Below, piece by piece: positions 1 to 6,768 of a DNA stretch of 64,000 bases (its first letter is position 1; the number at the start of each line of letters is the position of its first letter). Below the pieces are notes generated by a model. It saw nothing but the letters and a program-made list of their open reading frames with translations, ran no database searches and was not told the DNA's origin. Origin of the DNA: Mesorhizobium loti (GTDB lineage Bacteria; Pseudomonadota; Alphaproteobacteria; Rhizobiales; Rhizobiaceae). The DNA is taken from the NCBI GenBank assembly GCA_014189435.1, contig CP050293.1:5957001-6021000 (forward strand), given 5' to 3'. The position numbers were made by a program, and so were the translations under genes.

Positions 1-726
1 GCCTGGGCGATCACCACGGCCATCGGCGGCCATCCTGCGCTCGGCTTCCTGGCGGCGCTGGTGATCGCGCCGCTGATCGTCGGCGCCATCGCGCTGGTCG
101 CCGAACGGCTGGTGCTGCGCCGGCTCAACTACAATCCTGAAGCCACCATCGTTGCCACCATCGGCATGCTCTACATCATCCAGCAGCTGGCGCTGACCTT
201 CTATGGTCCCGAGGCGCGGCCGGTGGAGCCGCCGTTCAGCTACCGCATCCTTTTGCCGTGGTTCGGCTACTCCGGCTACAAATTGTCTGTTATCGCCACT
301 TCGGCGCTGCTGCTGATCGCGACGTGGCTGGTGCTGACGCGAACCAGGATCGGCCTCGTCATGCGCTCGACGCAGTATGACAGCGAGACAGCGCAGGCCT
401 TCGGCATCCCCGTCGGCCGCGTCTATGCCGGCGTCTTCGCGCTTGGCGCCATGCTGGCGGCCATCGCCGCGGTGCTGATCGTGCCGATCAGCCAGGCGCA
501 TTATCTGATGGGGCAGGATCCGCTGCTGCTGTCGTTCATCGTCGTCATCATCGGCGGCCTCGGTTCGCTGCGCGGCACCGTCGTCGCCGCCGTGCTGATC
601 GGAATGTCCGACGGCATCATCTCGATGTTCTTCTCGCCGACTTTGGCCAAGATCATCGCCACGCTGCTGGTCGCCATGGTGCTGGTGTTCCGGCCGCAAG
701 GCCTGTTCGGGACGGCATCGCGATGA
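1..726 (+). CDS. livH: Branched-chain amino acid-type ABC transporter permease (LivH family), 5' end cut off by the window
   Basis: The frame is open from base 1 to the TGA at 724-726, giving 241 residues with no visible start, so the gene begins left of the window. The protein is a string of hydrophobic helices with the LivH-type cytoplasmic segment (TRTRIGLVMRSTQYDSETAQAFGI) followed by the conserved stretch FIVVIIGGLGSLRGTVVAA. It would be one of the two inner-membrane permease subunits of an importer for amino acids or related small organic acids or amides. It overlaps the next permease by 4 bp (ATGA). The substrate-binding protein is not in the window, so the substrate is unknown; the nearby nicotinamidase and N-heterocycle operon make a heterocyclic substrate possible but unproven. 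Confidence 0.88.
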   Translation, partial: AWAITTAIGGHPALGFLAALVIAPLIVGAIALVAERLVLRRLNYNPEATIVATIGMLYIIQQLALTFYGPEARPVEPPFSYRILLPWFGYSGYKLSVIATSALLLIATWLVLTRTRIGLVMRSTQYDSETAQAFGIPVGRVYAGVFALGAMLAAIAAVLIVPISQAHYLMGQDPLLLSFIVVIIGGLGSLRGTVVAAVLIGMSDGIISMFFSPTLAKIIATLLVAMVLVFRPQGLFGTASR

Positions 727-1685
727 GCGAAGCTTCGCCGGCAAAGGCCTACGGCCTGCATCTCGGCGTCATCGCGCTGCTCTTCGTGCTGAGCTTCCTG
801 CTGCCGGAGTATTATCACGGCCTGCTCGCCCGCATCATGGTGCTGGCGGTGTTCGCCACGGGCTACAACATGCTGTTCGGCTATGTCGGCCTGCTCAGCC
901 TTGGCCATGCGATGTTCTTTGCCGCCGGGCTTTACGGCGCCGGCCTTGCCGTCATCCATCTCGGCTGGAACGTGCCGGCGGCCTTCGCCGCTGGAATTGC
1001 CTGCGGCGCCGTTCTTTCGCTGGCCATTGGTCTGCTGGCCCTGCGCACCACGGGCGTTGCCTTCATGATCGTCACCATGATGTTCGCGCAGGTGTCTTAC
1101 CTGATCATCCTCTATTTCGCGACGTGGACCGGCGGCGACCAGGGCATGGTCGTGCCGCAGCCGGCGCGTATCCTCACCTTCGGTGCGACATCGCTCGATC
1201 TCACCAACCCGACCGTGCGCTACATGACGGCGCTGGCGCTGTTTTCGATCGTGCTGCTCGTCACGCTTGCTATAGTCCGCTCCAGATATGGCCGCGTTCT
1301 GGTCGCTATCCGCGAGAACGAGGAGCGGACGAAGATGCTGGGCTACGACACGTTTTCGAACAAGCTCGCCGCCGTCGTCGTCTCCGGCACCATCTGCGCG
1401 GCGTCGGGTGCTGCCTACGCGCTGCTGTTCGGCTATGTCGGATCGAGCTTCGCCTCGGTGCAATACTCGATCCTGCCGCTGCTGTGGGTGCTGCTCGGCG
1501 GCGCCGCCACCACGCTCGGGCCGCTGATCGGCACGCTGTTCATGTACTATGTCATCGACGTTAGCAGTGGCTACACATCAGCCTATCTGCTGATCGTCGG
1601 CGTTGCCCTGATCCTGCTGGTGCTGTTTTTCCCAAAAGGCATTTTGGGCAGCATTCGCCAGCGCTGGCTCGAGTGGCTGCCATGA
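723..1685 (+). CDS. livM: Branched-chain amino acid-type ABC transporter permease (LivM family)
   Basis: This 320-residue protein is the second permease subunit. It is almost entirely hydrophobic and carries the LivM hallmark GYVGLLSLGHAMFFAAGLYG near residue 55 and a late cytoplasmic loop containing AIRENEERTKMLGYD, the family's EAA-like ATPase contact region. The ATG at 723 overlaps the upstream stop (ATGA) and its own stop overlaps the ATG of the ATPase gene, so the four genes form one translationally coupled operon. Length is in the normal LivM range. Assignment to the family is firm; the transported compound cannot be read from the sequence. Confidence 0.9.
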   Translation: MSEASPAKAYGLHLGVIALLFVLSFLLPEYYHGLLARIMVLAVFATGYNMLFGYVGLLSLGHAMFFAAGLYGAGLAVIHLGWNVPAAFAAGIACGAVLSLAIGLLALRTTGVAFMIVTMMFAQVSYLIILYFATWTGGDQGMVVPQPARILTFGATSLDLTNPTVRYMTALALFSIVLLVTLAIVRSRYGRVLVAIRENEERTKMLGYDTFSNKLAAVVVSGTICAASGAAYALLFGYVGSSFASVQYSILPLLWVLLGGAATTLGPLIGTLFMYYVIDVSSGYTSAYLLIVGVALILLVLFFPKGILGSIRQRWLEWLP

Positions 1686-2407
1686 CGCCGCTTTTGACCA
1701 CCAAGGGCCTGTCGCGCAATTTCGGCGGCCTGCGGGCCGTCGACAATGTCGACTTTACCTTGATGCCGGGCGAGATCCGCGCCGTCATCGGCCCCAACGG
1801 CGCCGGGAAGACCACCTTCGTCAGCATGGTCAGCGGCCGCATCCAGCCCTCTTCGGGAGCCATCATCTTCGACGGCGCCGACATCACCAACCTGCCGACC
1901 TATGTCAGGGTGCGCCAGGGCATCGCCTACACGTTCCAGATCACCAGCATCTATGCCAACCTGTCCGTTTACGCCAACGTCGCGCTGCCCGTGCAACTGA
2001 CGCTGCGGCACGGCCCTTCCAAGAGCGCGATACAGGCCGCTGTCATGGCGGCACTCGAACGCACCGGCCTGGCCGACCGCGCCGACATGCCGGCCGGGCA
2101 ATTGTCCTATGGCCACCAGCGCCTGCTGGAAGTGGCGATGGGCCTGGCGCTGAAGCCACGCCTGCTGATCCTCGACGAGCCGACGCAAGGCCTGGCCGAC
2201 AGCGAGATCGACAATTTCATCACCCTGGTGCGCGAGATCGCCAGGGACGCAACCGTGCTCCTGATCGAGCACAACATGCCTGTCGTGATGCAGCTGGCCG
2301 ACCGCATCACGGTCTTCAATGCAGGCAAGATCCTCGCCGAAGGCACGCCCGAAGCGATCCGCGAGAACGCAGCGGTGCAGGAAGCCTATCTGGGGACTTC
2401 CCCATGA
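1682..2407 (+). CDS. livG: ABC transporter ATP-binding protein (LivG family)
   Basis: The product is a cytoplasmic ATPase of 241 residues. Walker A is GPNGAGKTT at residues 37-45, the signature motif is the LivG-type LSYGHQRLLE, and Walker B is LLILDEPTQGL. I choose the ATG at 1682 because it gives the same 4-bp ATGA overlap as its neighbours; a GTG at 1673 would add three residues. It pairs with the downstream LivF-type ATPase to power the two permeases. Confidence 0.9.
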   Translation: MTPLLTTKGLSRNFGGLRAVDNVDFTLMPGEIRAVIGPNGAGKTTFVSMVSGRIQPSSGAIIFDGADITNLPTYVRVRQGIAYTFQITSIYANLSVYANVALPVQLTLRHGPSKSAIQAAVMAALERTGLADRADMPAGQLSYGHQRLLEVAMGLALKPRLLILDEPTQGLADSEIDNFITLVREIARDATVLLIEHNMPVVMQLADRITVFNAGKILAEGTPEAIRENAAVQEAYLGTSP

Positions 2408-3123
2408 CCGATGCAAAGTCCGACGCGTTGGCAATCTCGGGGCTGGACTGCTTCTATGGCGAGGTCCAGGTGCTCTACCGGCTCGACCTCGTGCTGAACA
2501 AGGGCGAGGTGCTGTGCCTGTTCGGCCGCAATGGCGCCGGCAAGACGACGACGCTGAAAGCCATCATGGGGCTGGTTCCCTCAAGCGCCGGCTCGATCAA
2601 ACTGGCTGGCCTAGAGTTGACAGGACTGCCGGCGCACGAGGTGCCCAAGGCCGGCGTCGCCTATGTGCCGCAGGGAAGGCGGCTGTTCGCTGAGATGACG
2701 GTGGCCGAAAATATCGAGATCGGCCTGATGGCGCGCGGCAAGGGCAAGGCGACGCGGGAAAACGTTCTCGACCTCTTTCCGCTGCTGCGTCAGCGGCTGA
2801 GGCAACGCTCCGGTACGCTGTCCGGCGGCGAACAGCAGATGCTGGCCATGGCGCGCGCGCTGTGCCTCGAACCGCAGGTGCTTTTGCTCGACGAGCCGAC
2901 CGAGGGGCTGATGCCGTCGATGATCGCCAAGATCCGCGAGACGGTGTCGACGCTGCGCGGCATGGGCGTCTCGACCATCCTGGTCGAGCAACGGGTCGAT
3001 GCGGTGCTTTCGGTCGCCGACCGTGTTGCCTTCATCGAAAACGGCCGCAACCGCGAGACGGTCGATGTCGAGCAATTGCGCGCCGATCCGTCGGCGGTCA
3101 GGCGCTATGTGGGAGTGGGTTGA
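2404..3123 (+). CDS. livF: ABC transporter ATP-binding protein (LivF family)
   Basis: The product is the second ATPase of the importer, 239 residues. It has Walker A GRNGAGKTT, signature LSGGEQQMLAMARAL and Walker B LLLDEPTEGLMP, and ends with the typical LivF C-terminus (RRYVGVG). It starts in a 4-bp overlap with the upstream ATPase gene and is the last gene of the operon; a palindromic repeat starts about 30 bases after its stop. Confidence 0.9.
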   Translation: MTDAKSDALAISGLDCFYGEVQVLYRLDLVLNKGEVLCLFGRNGAGKTTTLKAIMGLVPSSAGSIKLAGLELTGLPAHEVPKAGVAYVPQGRRLFAEMTVAENIEIGLMARGKGKATRENVLDLFPLLRQRLRQRSGTLSGGEQQMLAMARALCLEPQVLLLDEPTEGLMPSMIAKIRETVSTLRGMGVSTILVEQRVDAVLSVADRVAFIENGRNRETVDVEQLRADPSAVRRYVGVG

Positions 3124-3153
3124 GGCAGCCGCAATGACAGTCTGCAAACGATA

Positions 3154-3334
3154 GCGCCGCCCCTCATCGCCCTGCCGGGCACTTCTCCCCGTATAGAGAC
3201 GGGGAGAAGGAAGCCTTCCGCAATGGTTTCGCCAGTCATCAGCGTTGCAGGAAGCGCGCCGGCGTCGCGGCCATCTCCCTTCTCCCCGTCTCTATACGGG
3301 GAGAAGGTGCCGGCAGGCGGATGAGGGGCGGCGC
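3154..3334. repeat. Rhizobial intergenic palindromic repeat (RIME-like), complete inverted pair
   Basis: Two nearly identical arms face each other. The left arm runs from GCGCCGCCCCTCAT through a small hairpin CTTCTCCCCGTATAGAGACGGGGAGAAG. The right arm is the same sequence inverted and ends ATGAGGGGCGGCGC. About 60 bases of unrelated DNA lie between them. The arms match the element at 7312-7433, which sits inside a gene. The element lies between the convergent Liv operon and antiporter gene and could fold into a long RNA hairpin acting as a transcription barrier. Confidence 0.85.
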
Positions 3335-3359
3335 AAACCGCATGTGATTATTCGCCGGC

Positions 3360-4817
3360 TCACCCAAAGAACAGAAAACCCGCCACCAGAAACGTCGGGA
3401 TCAGCACCAGGCCCGACCATGCCATATAGCCGAAAAAGCCCGGCATCTTCACGCCGCGATGTCGGGCTATGGCATAGACCATGAAGTTCGGCGCATTGCC
3501 GATATAGGTGTTGGCGCCCATGAACACCGCGCCTGCGGAGATCGCCGCCAGGGTCGAAGCGAATTCCGTCATCAGGTGCCGGGGGTCGCCGCCGGCAAGC
3601 TCGAAGAACACCAGATAGGTCGGCGCATTGTCGAGGAAGGACGACAGCGCCCCGGTCAGCCAGAAATAGGCGAGATCGTTGGGCTGGCCCGAGGGCGAAC
3701 TGACAAGCGACACCAGCGGCGCCAGTGCCCCCTCATGGCTTGCCCTGAGGATGGCGATGACCGGCACGATGCAGATGAAGATGCCGGCAAACAATTTGGC
3801 CACCTCCGTTATCGGCCCCCAGTTGAAGCCGTTGGCTTCCCGGTGGCTCTTGTAGGAGAGCGGAAGCGACAGCAGGGCCAGCGCCAGGATGATGACGTCG
3901 CGCACCAGATTCTGCAGTTCGAGACTGACGCCGAACACGGAAAAGCTGACGCCCGGCTTCCAGGCCGCCGACAGCAAGATGGCGCCGATCACACCCGCCA
4001 GCAGCGGAAGGTTGGCCAGGCCGCGCAGGCGCACCGTCTTGTCCGGCGTCGGATCCTTGATCTTCGGCGCGCCAGCCTCGCGCCGGTGCAGGATGATATC
4101 GATGCCCAGGAAGACGGCCAGCACGACGCCACCGACGAAGAGCGTCTCGCGGTAGAGGTTGGCGGTCGTCCAGAAGAAGTCGACACCGCGCAGGAAGCCG
4201 ACGAACAGCGGCGGGTCGCCCAAGGGCGTCAGCGAGCCGCCGATGTTGGAAACCAGGAAGATGAAGAAGATCACGACATGGGCGTTGAACGGCCTGGCGT
4301 CATTGGCGCGCAGGATCGGCCGGATCAGGATCATCGAGGCGCCGGTCGTGCCGATGACCGAGGCGAGCACAGCGCCGACCAGCAGCAGCCCGGCATTGAC
4401 CAGCGGCGTGCCGTGGATGTTGCCGGAAAGTAGGATTCCGCCTGAAATCGTGTAGAGCGCAAACAGCAGGATGATGAACGACATGTATTCGGTGAGCAGC
4501 GCATGCAGCACCGCTTCGGTCGCCATGGGGACACCGAAGGCAAGCGCCAGCGGCACGATCACCAGCGCCGCCCACAGAGCCGTGATCTTGCCGTAGTGAT
4601 GCTCCCAGACATGGTGGAAGAGCAGCGGACCGGTGGCGATCGACAGCAGCAGCCCGGCGAAGGGCAGCCCCCACCACAGCGACATCGCCGCGCCGGGCAG
4701 AGCGTGGTCTTCGGCGGCGAAAGCCTGTGCCGGAAACAACATCGCGAGAACGATCGTGATTGCGATCAAGACGTTCGCCGAGCAGAAGGGGATCGCGCAT
4801 GAGAAAGGCCCCCTCAT
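3360..4817 (-). CDS. Sodium:proton antiporter-like membrane protein (NhaD/ArsB/citrate-transporter superfamily)
   Basis: From the ATG at 4817 this is 485 residues: a hydrophobic leader ending in AQAFA, then about a dozen membrane helices. The spacing of helices and the conserved segments GSLTPLGDPPLFVGFLRG and FLDNAPTYLVFFELAGGD are typical of the NhaD branch of the ion-transporter superfamily, so cation/proton exchange across the inner membrane is the likely role. The frame stays open upstream to 5015, but that part is repeat-derived sequence and is rejected. The chosen ATG lies at the edge of the repeat, so the first few residues may be encoded by it; a TTG near 4770 is an alternative. No link to the neighbouring nicotinamidase is evident beyond shared orientation. 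Confidence 0.8.
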   Translation of the reverse strand: MRGPFSCAIPFCSANVLIAITIVLAMLFPAQAFAAEDHALPGAAMSLWWGLPFAGLLLSIATGPLLFHHVWEHHYGKITALWAALVIVPLALAFGVPMATEAVLHALLTEYMSFIILLFALYTISGGILLSGNIHGTPLVNAGLLLVGAVLASVIGTTGASMILIRPILRANDARPFNAHVVIFFIFLVSNIGGSLTPLGDPPLFVGFLRGVDFFWTTANLYRETLFVGGVVLAVFLGIDIILHRREAGAPKIKDPTPDKTVRLRGLANLPLLAGVIGAILLSAAWKPGVSFSVFGVSLELQNLVRDVIILALALLSLPLSYKSHREANGFNWGPITEVAKLFAGIFICIVPVIAILRASHEGALAPLVSLVSSPSGQPNDLAYFWLTGALSSFLDNAPTYLVFFELAGGDPRHLMTEFASTLAAISAGAVFMGANTYIGNAPNFMVYAIARHRGVKMPGFFGYMAWSGLVLIPTFLVAGFLFFG

Positions 4818-4965
4818 CCGGCCGCTACGCGGCCACCTTCTCCCCGTTGGGGAGAAGAGACGAGCGTCGACGCCAGCTCCCTCCTCTCCCCTTGGGGAGA
4901 GGTCGGATTGCCCCGAATTGCCCTTCGCAATTCGGTTGGCAATCCGGGTGAGGGGGTTCTTGCCC
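4807..4965. repeat. RIME-like palindromic repeat upstream of the antiporter gene
   Basis: The arms are CCCCCTCATCCGGCC...CCTTCTCCCCGTTGGGGAGAAG on the left and CTCTCCCCTTGGGGAGAGG...CCGGGTGAGGGGGTT on the right. A further hairpin (CGAATTGCCCTTCGCAATTCG) lies in the right half. This is a variant of the family seen at 3154-3334. It fills most of the gap between the antiporter start and the nicotinamidase stop. Confidence 0.75.
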
Positions 4966-5022
4966 AAAGGCGATAACCCTGCCTTCGGGCATAGTATCTT
5001 TGTCTGACGCCCCACGGTCCGG

Positions 5023-5637
5023 TCAGTCCGACAAATGGTCTTCGAGCGTCACGCCGGCGTCGCGCATGCGCTGCAGCATGGCCTCGAGCGAGCCGTTGAG
5101 ATCTATGCCGCGGCAGGCATCGAGCCGCACGGTGGTTTTGAAACCCTGGCTGATAGCATCCAGCGCCGAGAAGCCGACGCAGAAATCGGTCGCCAGGCCG
5201 ACCAGGGTCAGCGTGTCGATGCCGCGTTCCCGGAGGTAGCCTGCAAGGCCGGTCTGCGTCGCGCGGTCATTCTCGAAGAAGGCCGAGTAGCTGTCGATAT
5301 CAGGCCGAAATCCCTTGCGGATAACGAGCTCGGCCTTGGTCCAGGCGAGGCCGGAATGGAAATCCGAGCCGAGGCTGCCCTGGATGCAATGGTCCGGCCA
5401 CAGCGTCTGCTGGCCATAGGGCATTTCGATCATGGTGAAGGGCTGCGCGCCCGGATGGCTGGAGGCAAAGCTGGAATGACCGGCGGGATGCCAGTCCTGC
5501 GTCAGCACGACATGGTCGGTTCGCCGGATCAGGTCGTTGACCAGCGGCACGATCTCGTCGCCGCCGGCAACCGCCAGCGCGCCGCCGGGACAAAAGTCGT
5601 TCTGCAGGTCGATGACAACAAGCGCTTCGTCGGCCAT
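5023..5637 (-). CDS. pncA: Nicotinamidase (nicotinamide amidohydrolase, PncA; isochorismatase-like hydrolase)
   Basis: This cytoplasmic enzyme of 204 residues hydrolyses nicotinamide to nicotinate and ammonia. The catalytic triad of the family is visible: Asp10 in VVIDLQNDF, Lys108 in VIRKGF and Cys153 in ATDFCVGF. The metal-binding set is Asp48, His50 and His54 in QDWHPAGH. The ATG at 5637 gives the normal N-terminus directly before the first beta strand. The gene diverges from the molybdenum-hydroxylase operon starting 274 bases away. In NAD salvage it feeds PncB; here it could also supply nicotinate to the operon next door, which is an inference from position. Confidence 0.93.
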   Translation of the reverse strand: MADEALVVIDLQNDFCPGGALAVAGGDEIVPLVNDLIRRTDHVVLTQDWHPAGHSSFASSHPGAQPFTMIEMPYGQQTLWPDHCIQGSLGSDFHSGLAWTKAELVIRKGFRPDIDSYSAFFENDRATQTGLAGYLRERGIDTLTLVGLATDFCVGFSALDAISQGFKTTVRLDACRGIDLNGSLEAMLQRMRDAGVTLEDHLSD

Positions 5638-5779
5638 GGGCTTTCCTCTTCCGTATGCAGGCTCCAGTGGAAAATGCCGCTGACGCGACCGGACGCAGAA
5701 ACTTGACCAGATGGCCGGCGGCGTCAACCTCTCGCGACATAACAAATGCGTGCCGGCCGAGCCGCCGCAAACTCCGGCT

Positions 5780-5820
5780 TTGACAAATCCTGCCGTCTTG
5801 ATATCATTTGCATACGAATG
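5780..5820 (+). promoter_or_regulatory. Candidate promoter and operator of the N-heterocycle operon
   Basis: TTGACA at 5780-5785 is followed after 16 bases by TATCAT at 5802-5807, a good sigma-70 fit. Overlapping the -10 box is an imperfect inverted repeat, CATTTG-CATA-CGAATG (5805-5820), of the size used by MarR-family dimers. The last gene of the operon encodes a MarR protein, so autoregulation at this site is plausible. The transcript would carry a leader of about 95 bases before the GTG at 5911. Confidence 0.45.
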
Positions 5821-5910
5821 AATTTTCCCGGCGTCGATGCCGGCAGGGTCTTTCGAAACACCGGTTTCTGGGGACCTGTTTTCTGGAAGGCCCATTTGGG
5901 AAGGCAAAGC

Positions 5911-6768
5911 GTGATCCGTTACGCGAAACCCACCTCGGTCGACGAAGCGCTCGCTTTGCTTGGCGAGGGCGCCTGGCGTATCCTTGCCGGCGGCACCGAT
6001 TTCTATCCGGCACAGGGCAGCAAACCCTTCCGCGACAATGTTCTCGACATCAACGGCCTGGTTTCGCTGCGCGGCATTGCCGAGACGAACGACCACTTTG
6101 TCATCGGCGCGCGCACAACCTGGACCGATGTCATCCGCCATCCCTTGCCGCCGGCCTTCGATGCGCTGAAACAGGCGGCGCGCGAGGTTGGCTCGGTGCA
6201 GATCCAGAACGTCGCCTCGGTCGCCGGCAATCTCTGCAACGCGTCGCCTGCCGCCGACGGCGTGCCGGCCCTGCTCGTCCTCGATGCCGAGGTCGAGTTG
6301 CGCTCCGTGGCAGCGACACGGCATCTGCCGTTGCAGGACTTCATTCTCGGCAACCGCCGCACGGCTCTGCTGCCCGGTGAGATGGTGACGGCCATCCGCG
6401 TGCCGAAGCCCAGCGGCACATCCGCTTTCGTCAAGCTCGGCGCCCGGCGCTATCTCGTCATTTCCATTGCCATGGTGGCGGCGCGTCTGGTCGTCGAAGA
6501 TGGCCTTGTCCGGCAAGCGGCGGTTGCCGCCGGCTCCTGTTCGGTGGTGGCCAAGCGGCTGGGCGGCGTCGAAGCCGCGCTGCACGGGCTGCCGGTGGAC
6601 GACGGACTTGCCGATGCGGCCCTGGCCGCGCCGATGGCTGAACTGTCGCCGATCGCCGACGTGCGCGGCAGCGCCGAATACCGGCTCGATGCGGTGCGCG
6701 AGATTGTCGCCCGCGCCGTGCTTGCGGCTGTGGGGCGGACGACTGGTGACGAGGTGGCGGCGGCATGA
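5911..6768 (+). CDS. Molybdenum hydroxylase FAD-binding subunit (CoxM/XdhB-type)
   Basis: This 285-residue protein belongs to the FAD-binding medium subunit family of xanthine dehydrogenase-type hydroxylases. It passes electrons from the Fe-S subunit to an acceptor. The two flavin-binding signatures are present: LAGGTDFYP near residue 27 and SVAGNLCNASPAAD near residue 105. The frame is open upstream to 5746, but the GTG at 5911 has a well placed GGGAAGG ribosome binding site and gives the family's usual start (VIRYAKPTSVDEALALL). It overlaps the next gene by 4 bp. Together the two genes encode a complete hydroxylase; the substrate is not readable but nicotinate or a related N-heterocycle fits the context. 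Confidence 0.87.
   Translation: MIRYAKPTSVDEALALLGEGAWRILAGGTDFYPAQGSKPFRDNVLDINGLVSLRGIAETNDHFVIGARTTWTDVIRHPLPPAFDALKQAAREVGSVQIQNVASVAGNLCNASPAADGVPALLVLDAEVELRSVAATRHLPLQDFILGNRRTALLPGEMVTAIRVPKPSGTSAFVKLGARRYLVISIAMVAARLVVEDGLVRQAAVAAGSCSVVAKRLGGVEAALHGLPVDDGLADAALAAPMAELSPIADVRGSAEYRLDAVREIVARAVLAAVGRTTGDEVAAA

Noticed and set aside
501..1463. Minus-strand frame of 320 codons opposite the Liv permeases
   Set aside because: Shadow of third-position GC in real genes; no start signal and no domain.
3154..3334. Facing repeats considered as a CRISPR array
   Set aside because: There are two inverted arms, not several direct repeats with equal spacers, and no cas genes. The same arms recur singly elsewhere as interspersed repeats.
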